Of a stretch of 64,000 nt of DNA, positions 11,661 to 21,349 are shown piece after piece. The DNA is taken from contig JBBKWH010000051.1 in assembly GCA_037968855.1 (NCBI GenBank), positions 1 to 64,000 on the forward strand, in the 5' to 3' direction. Below the pieces are notes generated by a model that ran no database searches, was not told the origin of the DNA, and saw only the letters and a list, made by a program, of their open reading frames with translations. The translations under genes and the position numbers were made by a program. Numbering within the stretch: position 1 is the first letter of the stretch; the number at the start of each line of letters is the position of its first letter. Origin of the DNA: JBBKWH01 sp037968855 (GTDB taxonomy: Bacteria > Pseudomonadota > Gammaproteobacteria > Pseudomonadales > Moraxellaceae).

Positions 11661-14302
11661 GTGGTTTGGGGACGTGGTGCTGGCGGTGTTGGTGTTGAGG
11701 CTGGTTTGTTGACTGGCGCAGCTGAGGATGCCGCCGCTGACTCACTGGTGTAACGACCACTTTGAGCCACACCCGGTGTCAGGCGACTGACAGGTAAGCT
11801 TGAATCAATGGTCGAACTACTACTGCTCGTGCTCGTGTCAACGGGTGGGCGATACACCGGCTTGGGTCGTTGAATGATAATGCCCATTGGCGGTGCTTTT
11901 GCTCGTGCCTCTGCCAAAATCCGTGCTTTATCTTTTGCTGCTTGCGCCTCTAATGGATTGGTCACCAGATCGACTGCACTGGTATTCCCTTTAGGCGTAA
12001 TCCACGCTTCAGGTTCTTCTTTTAAGGCATTGCCCATAAAGTCAGACCAAATCGGTAGCGCTGCAACGCCACCATACTCACGTCGGCCAAGCGTAGAGGG
12101 TTGATCAAAGCCAACCCATGCCACAGCAACCAAATTGGGCTGAAAGCCTGAGAACCAAGCATCTTTGGCATCGTTAGTCGTACCGGTCTTGCCGCCAATA
12201 TCATTGCGGCCCAGTTTAAGCGCAGCGCGCCCTGTTCCATGTTGAATCACATCTCTTAAAATGTTCGCCATGTCATAAGATGCCGTGGCTTTCATCACTC
12301 GATCAGCTTGGATAAACGGTAGTTTGGGTTGATCTGTTGCCAATGGTGCTGCGCTATCTGAGGCGGTCGCTAACGGTTGTGTTGCAGGCGCGACCAGTGG
12401 AGTGGTGAGTTGCGCAGCAGCAGTGGGTTTTGTTGGGTCTGTCGTGGCGTCAACTTCAGTCGGATCGACTGAGTCTGTGCTTAGACTAATCAAACACTCA
12501 CTACATGTGCGGGCTGGATTTGCCTCAAACAGAACATTGCCATCTTGGTCTTCAACCTGTTGAATAAAATAAGGTTGAACCCGATAACCACCGTTGGCGA
12601 AAGCAGAATAGCCTGTGGCTATCTGTAGCGGTAACACTTGAGCTGTGCCTAAAGCAAGCGTCAAGTTACGCGGCAAATTGGCTTCAACCATGCCAAAATC
12701 GCTTAAGAAATGTCTTGCACGTTCAATACCCACTGCTTGCAGTAAGCGAATCGAGACTAAGTTTCGAGACAGATACAGCGCCCGACGTAGCGGGATAGGC
12801 CCCAAAAATCGTCCATCAGAGTTTTGTGGATGCCACTTGCCAACGCTTAACGGTGAATCACTGACGATGCTGTAGGGCGTATAACCGCGTTCAAGCGCTA
12901 ACGAGTAAATAAATGGCTTAATAGTAGAACCCGGCTGACGCCAGCCCTGTGTGCTGCGATTAAATTTTGATAACGAGAAATCATAGCCACCCACCAATGC
13001 CTCAATCGCACCATTGTTTGGATTTAAAGCAACCAATTGACCCTGAACTTTAGGCACTTGAACCAACGACCAAGTTTTGCCGTCATCTAGACTACGCAAG
13101 CGTACGATATCGTTGAGCGTGACCACTTGGCTGGCATTGCTCGGAAAATTGGTGTTGCGATTGGCATTAATATAGCGTTTGGCCCATGACATGCCACTCC
13201 ATGGCACAGTCGCGGTTGTGCCATCTTTAAATACAGCCTCAAAGCTTTTGCTGGCAACTTTAGTCACTTTGGCCGGAATCATATCCGCAATCGGGCGAAA
13301 GTTTTTGAGCGGCTTATCATTGGCTTCTGCACCGCGCCATCCATGACGGCGGTCGTAATCTTCTAAACCAGATTTGACGGCAGCGTCGGCAAATTGCTGA
13401 CGATCACTTGAAATCGTGGTGTGAATGCGCCAGCCAAAGTTCAATACTTTTGGACCAAACTTACGCACCATCTCGGCACGGACTAATTCTGAGATATAAG
13501 GCGCACTAAATTCGACATTCCGAACAGGAATATTTAAACCAATTGGCGATTTAACTTCTTTTTGGTACTCAGCTTGGCTGATATAACCAAGCTGTAGCAT
13601 GCGCTCAATAATCCAGTTGCGTCGAATTAAGGCGCGTTCGGGATTAACCACCGGATTGTATCGTGATGGCGCTTTAGGCAGGCCTGCAATCATAGCCATT
13701 TCAGAAATTGTCAATTCTTCTAATGGCTTATTGAAATAAACGTATGCTGCGGCACGAATACCGTAGGCGTGTTGGCCTAAGAAGATTTTATTCACATAGA
13801 GCGTGAAAATTTCTTCTTTACTTAAGTTTTGCTCAATTTTGCGGGCCAGAAAAATTTCTGTGAGCTTGCGCCGCATGGTGCGCTCAGGGCTCAAATAATA
13901 GTTTTTGGCCACCTGCATGGTAATGGTTGAGCCACCCGATTGGGTCGAACCATTTTGCACTGCTTCAGCCAATGCACGGCCTAGCCCCTTAAAGCTGACC
14001 CCACTATGACTAAAAAAAGATGCATCCTCAGCAGCCAAAAAAGCCTGCACCATATGGGGAGGAATCTCTGCATACTCAACAGGATCGGAGAGTTTTTCGC
14101 CAAACTCTCCCATCAGTTTGCCGTCGCGACTGTAGATCTGCATAGGCATTTCAATATGCGCATGCTTCAAAAGATCAATCGGTGGAAGACTGGGCACCAA
14201 ATACAGATAGGTCCCATAAAAGCCGAGTGGCAGTGCTAGCACAAAAATAAGTGCCACTGCCAAGAGCGGATGAAGATAGCCTGTACACGATAGCTTTTTC
14301 AT
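11642..14302 (-). CDS. ponA: Penicillin-binding protein 1A (class A bifunctional PBP)
   Basis: This is a bifunctional peptidoglycan glycosyltransferase/transpeptidase of 886 residues, anchored by an N-terminal helix (about residues 11-36). The GT51 domain shows AEDASFFSHSGV with catalytic Glu92, GGSTITMQ (123-130) and RRKLTEIFLARKIE. The transpeptidase domain has SxxK as STIK at about residue 458, an SRN motif (LSRNLVSIRLLQ) and KTGT at about residue 702. A low-complexity Ala/Thr/Pro insert of about 65 residues precedes the KTGT region, preceded by a TCSEC cysteine pair. The C-terminal tail of about 75 residues is Ser/Thr/Pro-rich. It is divergent from pilM, a conserved gammaproteobacterial arrangement, and convergent with the RND gene. 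Confidence 0.97.
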   Translation of the reverse strand: MKKLSCTGYLHPLLAVALIFVLALPLGFYGTYLYLVPSLPPIDLLKHAHIEMPMQIYSRDGKLMGEFGEKLSDPVEYAEIPPHMVQAFLAAEDASFFSHSGVSFKGLGRALAEAVQNGSTQSGGSTITMQVAKNYYLSPERTMRRKLTEIFLARKIEQNLSKEEIFTLYVNKIFLGQHAYGIRAAAYVYFNKPLEELTISEMAMIAGLPKAPSRYNPVVNPERALIRRNWIIERMLQLGYISQAEYQKEVKSPIGLNIPVRNVEFSAPYISELVRAEMVRKFGPKVLNFGWRIHTTISSDRQQFADAAVKSGLEDYDRRHGWRGAEANDKPLKNFRPIADMIPAKVTKVASKSFEAVFKDGTTATVPWSGMSWAKRYINANRNTNFPSNASQVVTLNDIVRLRSLDDGKTWSLVQVPKVQGQLVALNPNNGAIEALVGGYDFSLSKFNRSTQGWRQPGSTIKPFIYSLALERGYTPYSIVSDSPLSVGKWHPQNSDGRFLGPIPLRRALYLSRNLVSIRLLQAVGIERARHFLSDFGMVEANLPRNLTLALGTAQVLPLQIATGYSAFANGGYRVQPYFIQQVEDQDGNVLFEANPARTCSECLISLSTDSVDPTEVDATTDPTKPTAAAQLTTPLVAPATQPLATASDSAAPLATDQPKLPFIQADRVMKATASYDMANILRDVIQHGTGRAALKLGRNDIGGKTGTTNDAKDAWFSGFQPNLVAVAWVGFDQPSTLGRREYGGVAALPIWSDFMGNALKEEPEAWITPKGNTSAVDLVTNPLEAQAAKDKARILAEARAKAPPMGIIIQRPKPVYRPPVDTSTSSSSSTIDSSLPVSRLTPGVAQSGRYTSESAAASSAAPVNKPASTPTPPAPRPQTTPDQIF

Positions 14303-14466
14303 TACAAGTGAGCTTTAATACCAAGCGGGACCGGAGTGACGCTGCAGTATACCCGCAAGATCGCTTGTGTGTCAGAACCAAGTCTGATAAGACTACAAGC
14401 GGGCAACGGGGGATGCTGTAATACGGCACTCTGTATTTTCTATGAGTAAAATAAAAGGGAAAAAAC

Positions 14467-15525
14467 GTGCTTTCCTTTCGACGCAAACAAAGCGCCAGTC
14501 TGGTCGGACTGGACATCAGCTCGACGTCGGTCAAGCTTCTGGAACTCAGTATCCAAGATGGCCGTTACCGAGTTGAGAGCTACGGGGTGGAGCCACTGCC
14601 AACTAATGCAGTGGTGGAAAAAAACATTGCCGACGTCGAGGGAGTAGGCGAGGCCATCGAACGTCTGGTCAATCGTGCTCGTCCGCGTGCACGGCAGGCC
14701 GCTGTGGCTGTTTCTGGGTCAGCAGTGATTACCAAGCTGATCGATATGGACGCAGACATGGATGATGATGAGCGGGAAACGCAAATCAGACTCGATGCGG
14801 ATCAATATATTCCTTATCCTTTGGCAGAAGTAAATCTAGACTTTGAAGTGGTCGGGCCAGCAACAACGGCACCTAATCGCGTCAGTGTGCTTCTTGCTGC
14901 CTCTCGGTCAGAAAATATTGAACAACGAGTCGACGCCTTAGAAATTGGCGGCATGACAGCGCGTGTAGTCGATATTGAGGCATACGCGATTGAGCGTGCG
15001 TTCTCATTGATCGTTGACACCTTGCCAGGTAGCCCTGAAATCGTTGCGATTGTTGATATCGGTCACACCATGACCACACTCAACGTCTTACGGGATGAGC
15101 AAATCATTTATACCCGTGAGCAATTGTTTGGCGGCAAACAACTGACCGAAGATGTGCAGCGTCGCTATGGCTTGTCGTTTGATGAAGCCAATCGTTCCAA
15201 GCGTGAAGGCAACTTACCGGATGATTATGAACCGGAAGTGTTACAGCCGTTTATGGAGTCAGTCGTCCAACAAGTGACGCGTTCATTGCAGTTCTTCTTC
15301 TCCTCTAGCCAATATAACGATGTCGATCACATCTTATTGGCAGGGGGTAGCGCGAGTATTCCGGGTCTTGCACGACTGGTTCAAGAAAAACTAGGCAATC
15401 GCGTGAGCGTTGCTAATCCTTTCATGCAAATGAACTTTGCCAGTCAGATTGACGCCAGTGCCATTGAAAATGATGCACCTGCGCTGATGATCGCTTGTGG
15501 TCTGGCTTTAAGGAGTTTCGACTAA
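14467..15525 (+). CDS. pilM: Type IV pilus assembly ATPase-like protein PilM
   Basis: This is a cytoplasmic actin-like protein of 352 residues that binds the N-terminus of PilN and links the pilus alignment subcomplex to the motor. The start is GTG at 14467, with AAGGGA 6 nt upstream. The actin-fold phosphate motifs are VGLDISSTSVKLLEL (about residues 14-28) and VAIVDIGHTMTTLNVL, and the adenosine motif is HILLAGGSASIPGL. It is the first gene of pilMNOPQ. Its TAA is followed directly by the pilN ATG. In Acinetobacter the homologues (comM-comQ) are also needed for natural transformation. Confidence 0.97.
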   Translation: MLSFRRKQSASLVGLDISSTSVKLLELSIQDGRYRVESYGVEPLPTNAVVEKNIADVEGVGEAIERLVNRARPRARQAAVAVSGSAVITKLIDMDADMDDDERETQIRLDADQYIPYPLAEVNLDFEVVGPATTAPNRVSVLLAASRSENIEQRVDALEIGGMTARVVDIEAYAIERAFSLIVDTLPGSPEIVAIVDIGHTMTTLNVLRDEQIIYTREQLFGGKQLTEDVQRRYGLSFDEANRSKREGNLPDDYEPEVLQPFMESVVQQVTRSLQFFFSSSQYNDVDHILLAGGSASIPGLARLVQEKLGNRVSVANPFMQMNFASQIDASAIENDAPALMIACGLALRSFD

Positions 15526-16170
15526 ATGGCAAAGATTAATCTGCTGCCGTGGCGCGAAGAGCTCCGCGAACAGCGCAAAAAAGAATTTATCATCATCATG
15601 GCGGCAGTATTTCTGTTGGCAGTGGTGGTTGCCGGTTTGGCATGGGCATTTTTTAATAATCGTTTAAGCGATCAAGAACAAGCCAATCAGCAAGTCGTTG
15701 CAGCAAATGCACAATTAGATAGCCAGCTCAAAAATCTAGACGGTCTGCAAGCTCGTCGCGATGAAATCGTTTCTCGGATGAAAGTCATTCAAGATCTGCA
15801 AGGCAAACGTCCTGTGGTGGTTCGCATGTTTGATGAACTATCACGGATTATTCCGGGCAATATGTATTTGACTCGGTTTAAGCGTGAAGGCGATAAATTT
15901 ACCATCGAAGGTCGAGCTGAAAGCCCAAATACTGTGTCTGAGTTATTGCGTAATTTGGAAGCATCACCTTGGTTCCGCAATGCATTTATGAATGCCTTTG
16001 TCGGCGTGGTAGATGATCCGAATAAAGCCCCTGTGACAGGTGGTGTCTTACCGCGTCCAGAAGATGGTTATGGATCATTTGTTGTTTCCGTAGATCTTGA
16101 AGAGCCAGAGCAAGCTGCTGAAGCAGGTATTCCTGTTCCTGCTGTTGCGATGACAGGGAGCACACCATGA
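15526..16170 (+). CDS. pilN: Type IV pilus inner-membrane protein PilN
   Basis: PilN is a bitopic inner-membrane protein of 214 residues. The cytoplasmic N-terminus begins MAKINLLPWREE, the INLLP motif that docks into PilM. One transmembrane helix follows at about residues 21-43, then a coiled-coil stretch and a periplasmic ferredoxin-like domain that pairs with PilO. The start abuts the pilM stop with no gap, and the stop overlaps the pilO ATG by 4 nt, so translation is coupled. The tail is Ala/Pro/Glu-rich. Confidence 0.96.
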   Translation: MAKINLLPWREELREQRKKEFIIIMAAVFLLAVVVAGLAWAFFNNRLSDQEQANQQVVAANAQLDSQLKNLDGLQARRDEIVSRMKVIQDLQGKRPVVVRMFDELSRIIPGNMYLTRFKREGDKFTIEGRAESPNTVSELLRNLEASPWFRNAFMNAFVGVVDDPNKAPVTGGVLPRPEDGYGSFVVSVDLEEPEQAAEAGIPVPAVAMTGSTP

Positions 16171-16889
16171 GTCAGGATAAAATTTCACTGTCCAAGACCG
16201 ACGTGAATGTGGTGGTTAGCAAAAAAAAGCCTTACACCGCACAAGATTTTTTAAATAGCTTTAATACACTTGATCCACAGAATATGGGCAACTGGCCCAT
16301 ACCGGTCAAAATTACCATTTTGGTTTTTGTATTGCTGCTAACGCTTGCTTTGGCTTATTTCTTGTTGATTCGGCCAGTGATGGATCAAATTGACGGTGTT
16401 CGTATTCAAGAAGAAACCTTATTGAATGAATATCGTGATAAAGATTCTAAACTGCGCAATTTGCAACTGTACGAAATTCAAGTCAAACAGATGGAAGACA
16501 CCTTTGGCCAATTGCTATTGCAATTACCCAAAGAAAATGAAATTCCCGGTTTGATTGAAGATATCAACTACACTGGTATTGGTAGTGGTATGCAGTTTAA
16601 TGGGATCAACGTCGAAAAAGAAATTGCTCGCGAATTCTTTATCGAACTACCAATTAGCATTAAAGGCCAAGGTGATTATCACGCCTTTGGTGGTTTTATT
16701 AGTGGTCTTGCAGCTTTGCCGCGTATTGTGACCGTGCATGACTTTGATATTGTACCCATGACAAAGTCAGAAAAAGACACTGCTGAAGTGCCTGTGCTGA
16801 ACATGACTTTGCAAGCGCGAACCTATCGTTACAACGATCAGGTTGATGCCAAAGCCGGCGCAACACCAGCCGCAGCAGGAGCACAATAA
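16167..16889 (+). CDS. pilO: Type IV pilus inner-membrane protein PilO
   Basis: PilO is the partner of PilN in the inner-membrane alignment complex, 240 residues. The cytoplasmic N-terminal region of about 45 residues is longer than the usual short tail. One transmembrane helix (VKITILVFVLLLTLALAY, about 48-69) is followed by a coiled coil and a periplasmic domain. It overlaps pilN by ATGA, and its TAA shares one base with the pilP ATG. The Ala-rich C-terminal end looks unstructured. Confidence 0.95.
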   Translation: MSQDKISLSKTDVNVVVSKKKPYTAQDFLNSFNTLDPQNMGNWPIPVKITILVFVLLLTLALAYFLLIRPVMDQIDGVRIQEETLLNEYRDKDSKLRNLQLYEIQVKQMEDTFGQLLLQLPKENEIPGLIEDINYTGIGSGMQFNGINVEKEIAREFFIELPISIKGQGDYHAFGGFISGLAALPRIVTVHDFDIVPMTKSEKDTAEVPVLNMTLQARTYRYNDQVDAKAGATPAAAGAQ

Positions 16890-17419
16890 TGCAGACGAAG
16901 TATTTAATCGCGCTCATTCCTGTCGTTGCCTTGAGTCTTAGTGCTTGTAGCTCGCGTATTGATGATGTCAATGCCAAGATGCAGCAGATTCATAGTGAAC
17001 CGCCAAAAGCGATTGAGCCGGCACCTGTATTTTTGCCAGTGCCAACCTTTAATTATTCCGCACAGCAATTACGGAGTCCGTTTTTGCCGCCGAGTTTGGC
17101 GCAAGAGCTACGCGTGATGGCAGGGCGTCGCGTGATGCCTGATTTGAGCCGCCCAAGACAGCAGTTGGAGTTTTTTCCAATCGAATCTTTGCGGATGCGC
17201 GGAACCATTCGGCGTCCAAGTGGTCCATTGTATGGCTTGGTTGAAAGTCCAGATGGCAGCGTGGTTCGTATCCAAATCGGCAACTATATGGGTAAAAACG
17301 ATGGTCGCATCGTCAGCATTACACCAAGCCAAATTGGTGTGGTTGAGATCGTTCCAGACGGGCGCAATGGATTCGTTGAGCGACCTCGTAGTCTCGTCAT
17401 GGTCGACGCTGGCGCATAA
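16889..17419 (+). CDS. pilP: Type IV pilus lipoprotein PilP
   Basis: PilP is an inner-membrane-anchored periplasmic lipoprotein of 176 residues that bridges PilNO and the secretin PilQ. The signal peptide ends in the lipobox LSAC, with Cys20 as the lipidated residue. A disordered Pro-rich linker follows (about residues 30-60). The C-terminal beta-sandwich domain carries SLRMRGTIRRPSGPLYGLV and an IQIGNYMGKNDGRIV segment typical of PilP. It overlaps pilO by one base and pilQ starts 21 nt downstream. Confidence 0.96.
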   Translation: MQTKYLIALIPVVALSLSACSSRIDDVNAKMQQIHSEPPKAIEPAPVFLPVPTFNYSAQQLRSPFLPPSLAQELRVMAGRRVMPDLSRPRQQLEFFPIESLRMRGTIRRPSGPLYGLVESPDGSVVRIQIGNYMGKNDGRIVSITPSQIGVVEIVPDGRNGFVERPRSLVMVDAGA

Positions 17420-17440
17420 GGCAATCTTGAGGATAACAAA

Positions 17441-19663
17441 ATGATGAATCGGATTTTTAAGGCACGGGTCGGCCAACGAATAGGGGCAATGGGGATGTCT
17501 AATATGAATCGGCTAGCATTGGTCACTGCATGCGCCATGGCTGCCCAAGTAAGCTTTGCAGCAGAGCGTGTTCGCTTGCAATCGGTGCAACCTATTCAGT
17601 TGCCTAATAACGAAACTGAATTAAGAATGATTTTTAGTGGGCCACCGCCTGTGCCACAAGCCTATCAAATCGAGCGTCCAGCACGCTTGGTGCTAGATTT
17701 GCCGGATACGCAAAGTGGTCTAGAAGCACGCTATCAAAATCTCACCACGGGTACTGCCCGTAGCATGACGGTGATTGATAACCAAGAGCTGACACGCTTG
17801 GTGATTAATCTGAGCCAAACGGGTGGCTATACCACTCGTGTTGAAGGCAATACCATGGTGCTAAAAATCGGTACTGCTGATTTAGGCAATGCAGTCAGTG
17901 TAGCTACTCCAACACAAGTAGCAGCTGTTCCTATGCAACAGGCGGCTGCTGTGACACCCGGTCGTCGTGCTGGCTTAGAAGTGTCTGATGTGGATTTCCG
18001 CCGTGGCAGTGGTGGTGATGGTCAAGTGTTGGTGTCCTTATCAGATCCAAGCGTTCCTGTCGATGTGCAGCAACAAGGCAGCAAAATTATCGCCCGATTC
18101 TTGGGCACGCCATTACCGGAGCGTTTACGTCGCCGTTTAGATGTCAATGACTTTGCCACCCCGATCAAAACCATCGACGCCTATAATGAAGGTGGCAATG
18201 GTGTATTGGTGATTCAGCCACAAGGTGATTTTGAATATCTGGCTTATCAGGCTGATAATAAGCTGACCGTTAGTGTTAAGCGTCCAGTCAAAGATCCAGC
18301 CAAGCGTATTGCACCCCCGAGTTATAGTGGCAATAAACTGTCATTAGACTTCCAAGATATTGATGTCCGTTCAGTGTTGCAGTTGATTGCAGACTTTAAT
18401 GGCTTGAACTTGGTGGCGAGTGACTCGGTAAATGGTCGTATTACCATTCGTTTGCAGAATGTGCCGTGGGATCAGGCGTTAGATATTATCTTAAAGACCA
18501 AAGGTCTCGATAAGCGTCGCAATGGCAATGTGATTATGATTGCACCGGCAGAGGAAATTGCTGCCCGTGAAAAACTGGAGATTCAAGCCAATCAACAGGT
18601 TGAACAGCTTGCACCATTGCAGACTGAATATATTCAGCTGAGCTATGCTAAATCTGAAGACATTCAAACGCTAATTACGTCTGGTCGTAATAATGGTGGT
18701 GGTGGAGGTTCGAATGGTGGCGTGAGCGGTGATGCCAACGTAGGTAGCTTGCTGTCATCACGTGGGACTATGTCGATTGATGTGCGTACCAATACCTTGA
18801 TTATTCAAGATACGGCTAAGAAAATTGATGATATTCGTGAATTGATTTTAAAGCTGGATGTACCAGTCAAGCAGGTGATGATTGAAGCGCGGATTGTGCG
18901 CGCCACCGATAGTTTTAGCAAAGAAATGGGTGTGAAATGGGGCTTATTGTCGCAAGGGGTTGCGTCAAACAACAGTTTGTTGGTCGGTGGTAGTGAAACA
19001 ACCTTATACAATCTGCGTGATCCACAAGAGAGTGCTTTGGGTGGTGTCAGCTATACCATTGATCGGCCAGAGAACCTTAACGTTGATCTGGGTGTTAGCT
19101 CCACAGGTGCAAGTCGCTTGGCATTGGGTCTGATCAGTATGTCAGATATGATGCTAGACCTTGAGTTGTCAGCGTTGCAAGCTGATGGCAAAGGTGAGGT
19201 GATTGCAACACCGAAAGTATTGACGACTGATAAGCAAAAAGCCCGTGTTGCGGCTGGTACGCAAATTCCGTATCAAACTGCTACGTCAAGTGGGGCAACA
19301 GCAATTCAGTTTATTAATGCTGAGCTCAGCTTGGAAGTGACGCCAAACATTACTCCTGATGGTCGTATTGGCATGGAGTTGAATGTCAACAGCGACTCAC
19401 CAGGTGAAGTACAGGCAACTGGTGTTCGGGCGATTGATACCAACCGTGTATCAACCAATGTGTTGATTGATGATGGTCAGACGGTTGTTCTTGGCGGTAT
19501 TTTCCAAAATCAAACGGGTAACAGCACAACCAAGACACCATTCTTGGGTGATCTGCCTTATGTCGGTCGTTTGTTTAGAAAAGAGTCGCAGACCAATAGC
19601 AAACAAGAACTATTGATCTTCGTAACGCCGCGCCTTGTCAACAACAGTGGCGTTCAGCGTTAA
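17441..19663 (+). CDS. pilQ: Type IV pilus secretin PilQ
   Basis: PilQ is the outer-membrane secretin through which the pilus (and, in competent relatives, incoming DNA) passes; 740 residues. I take ATG 17441 because GAGG lies 8 nt upstream. The signal peptide core (LALVTACAMAAQVSFA) begins only at about residue 24, so a start at Met19 or Met22 is possible. Domains in order are two AMIN peptidoglycan-binding domains (about 45-135 and 175-285), the N0/STN domain (KLSLDFQDIDVRSVLQLI, about 300-370), an N1/KH domain with a Gly/Asn-rich loop, and the secretin core with VIATPKVLTTDKQKARV and a C-terminal VLGGIFQNQ segment. It ends the pilus part of the operon. Confidence 0.97.
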   Translation: MMNRIFKARVGQRIGAMGMSNMNRLALVTACAMAAQVSFAAERVRLQSVQPIQLPNNETELRMIFSGPPPVPQAYQIERPARLVLDLPDTQSGLEARYQNLTTGTARSMTVIDNQELTRLVINLSQTGGYTTRVEGNTMVLKIGTADLGNAVSVATPTQVAAVPMQQAAAVTPGRRAGLEVSDVDFRRGSGGDGQVLVSLSDPSVPVDVQQQGSKIIARFLGTPLPERLRRRLDVNDFATPIKTIDAYNEGGNGVLVIQPQGDFEYLAYQADNKLTVSVKRPVKDPAKRIAPPSYSGNKLSLDFQDIDVRSVLQLIADFNGLNLVASDSVNGRITIRLQNVPWDQALDIILKTKGLDKRRNGNVIMIAPAEEIAAREKLEIQANQQVEQLAPLQTEYIQLSYAKSEDIQTLITSGRNNGGGGGSNGGVSGDANVGSLLSSRGTMSIDVRTNTLIIQDTAKKIDDIRELILKLDVPVKQVMIEARIVRATDSFSKEMGVKWGLLSQGVASNNSLLVGGSETTLYNLRDPQESALGGVSYTIDRPENLNVDLGVSSTGASRLALGLISMSDMMLDLELSALQADGKGEVIATPKVLTTDKQKARVAAGTQIPYQTATSSGATAIQFINAELSLEVTPNITPDGRIGMELNVNSDSPGEVQATGVRAIDTNRVSTNVLIDDGQTVVLGGIFQNQTGNSTTKTPFLGDLPYVGRLFRKESQTNSKQELLIFVTPRLVNNSGVQR

Positions 19664-19686
19664 TCGCCAGTGATAGTAGAGCTTAG

Positions 19687-20220
19687 ATGCGTTCCCATAT
19701 CTCTCAAAATGTCTTTCTAGTCGGCCCTATGGGGGCCGGCAAGACGACGGTTGGACGTCATCTGGCTGATTTGCTGGGTCGCACCTTTATTGATAGTGAT
19801 TGCGAAATCGAACGTCGTACGGGTGCGACTATTCCTTGGATTTTTGAAAAAGAAGGCGAGTCGGGCTTTCGGCAGAGAGAGCATTCTGCGATTGCCGAAT
19901 TGACTCAGCGACAACAGATTATTTTGGCCACGGGTGGTGGTGCAGTGCTGGATGCAGAAAATCGTCAGCATTTGCATGAGCGTGGTGTGGTGATTTATTT
20001 GTATACCCCCGTGTCGATGCAGTTGGCGAGAACGGCCCGTGATCGCAACCGTCCGCTATTGCAAACCAAAGATCCAGAGGCAACGCTACGAGGGCTGTTG
20101 GCACAGCGCGATCCGTTATATCGGGAAGTGGCGCATTATATTGTGCCAACCCTTGATGGCTCTGCGCGGGAGCTTGCACAAAAAATCATTCATTTGATCA
20201 GTGTAAACGCGCTAAAATAA
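19687..20220 (+). CDS. aroK: Shikimate kinase
   Basis: This enzyme phosphorylates shikimate at the 3-hydroxyl with ATP in the chorismate pathway; 177 residues. The Walker A motif is GPMGAGKTTVGR (about residues 13-24). The shikimate-binding Asp lies in DSDCEIERR, the Arg in ESGFRQREH, and the Gly triplet in ATGGGAV. The lid carries RNRPLL. It starts 23 nt after pilQ and precedes aroB by 31 nt, the classic pilQ-aroK-aroB order. The ribosome binding site is weak (an AGAG about 9 nt upstream). Confidence 0.97.
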   Translation: MRSHISQNVFLVGPMGAGKTTVGRHLADLLGRTFIDSDCEIERRTGATIPWIFEKEGESGFRQREHSAIAELTQRQQIILATGGGAVLDAENRQHLHERGVVIYLYTPVSMQLARTARDRNRPLLQTKDPEATLRGLLAQRDPLYREVAHYIVPTLDGSARELAQKIIHLISVNALK

Positions 20221-20251
20221 CGCATCTTTTAATTCGATTTGGCTGTGCTTT

Positions 20252-21349
20252 ATGCAGACGTTAACTGTTGCGCTGGCTGAGCGTAGCTATCCTATTCATA
20301 TTGGTAGTCAAATTTCTTTAAGCGATCTGCTGTTGCCGCATGTCGCCGGTCATCAAGTGATGATTGTTTCCAATACAACCGTTGCGCCCTTATATTTGTC
20401 AGGTTATCAACAGGCATTAACCGCCGCAGGTAAGCAGGTGGCCACGTGTATTTTGCCTGATGGTGAAGTATATAAAACCTTAGAGACCTTATCGCTGATC
20501 TATGATGCATTGCTTGAGCAGCGTTTTAATCGAGACTGTACGGTGCTGGCATTGGGCGGTGGTGTAGTGGGTGATATGGCCGGTTACGCTGCGGCAAGTT
20601 TTCAGCGAGGTGTTGCGTTTATTCAAGTGCCGACCACGTTGTTGTCGCAAGTGGATTCGAGTGTTGGGGGCAAAACCGGAGTCAATCATCCACTGGGCAA
20701 AAATATGATTGGTGCGTTTAAGCAGCCAGTCGTAGTCTTGGCTGAGATGTCTCAGTTGGCGACATTACCAGATCGAGAGTTATCGGCTGGATTAGCTGAA
20801 GTGATTAAGTATGCGCTGATTCGAGACTTGGATTTTTTGCAGTGGTTAGAGCAGCATATGCCTGCATTGGTTGCCCGCGATCCTCAGTTGTTGGCTGAGG
20901 CGGTGTATCGCTCGTGTGAGCATAAAGCACGTATTGTAGCCGCAGATGAGCATGAGCAAGGTGAGCGAGCCTTACTCAACTTGGGCCATACCTTTGGTCA
21001 TGCCATTGAGTCTTATATGGGTTATGGCGTGTGGCTACATGGCGAGGCGGTTGCTGTGGGGATGTTGATGGCTGCTGATTTGTCGATGCGTTTAGGCTGG
21101 TTAACCGCGCCAGATGTGCAGCGGGTGCGCCGTCTGCTGTTGGCAGCACGCCTGCCTGTTGATTTACCAAACATGTCTGGCACAGACTTTTTAAACCTGA
21201 TGATGCAAGATAAGAAGGTGCTAGCAGGTCAGTTGCGTCTGATTTTGCTGCAAGGCTTGGGCAATGGGGTGATTCAGAAAGGTGTGGATGCAGATGTTTT
21301 GAATCAAACCTTTGCGAACAGCCAGCCCGGTCTTGAGGTGATCGTGTGA
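20252..21349 (+). CDS. aroB: 3-dehydroquinate synthase
   Basis: This enzyme converts DAHP to 3-dehydroquinate using NAD+ and a divalent metal, the second shikimate-pathway step; 365 residues, family length. Visible motifs are DGEVYKTLET, the nucleotide-binding LGGGVVGDMAGYAA, PTTLLSQVDSSVGGKTGVNHP with the active-site Lys, and the metal ligand stretch NLGHTFGHAIE, followed by a second His in LHGEAVAVGM. The stop overlaps the next gene's GTG start by 4 nt, so it is coupled to the SPOR-domain gene. Confidence 0.97.
   Translation: MQTLTVALAERSYPIHIGSQISLSDLLLPHVAGHQVMIVSNTTVAPLYLSGYQQALTAAGKQVATCILPDGEVYKTLETLSLIYDALLEQRFNRDCTVLALGGGVVGDMAGYAAASFQRGVAFIQVPTTLLSQVDSSVGGKTGVNHPLGKNMIGAFKQPVVVLAEMSQLATLPDRELSAGLAEVIKYALIRDLDFLQWLEQHMPALVARDPQLLAEAVYRSCEHKARIVAADEHEQGERALLNLGHTFGHAIESYMGYGVWLHGEAVAVGMLMAADLSMRLGWLTAPDVQRVRRLLLAARLPVDLPNMSGTDFLNLMMQDKKVLAGQLRLILLQGLGNGVIQKGVDADVLNQTFANSQPGLEVIV

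Noticed and set aside
18690..18760. Gly-rich GGT repeat in pilQ as a phase-variable tract
   Set aside because: Only three GGT units plus variants, which preserve the frame and form a normal loop in the N1 region.
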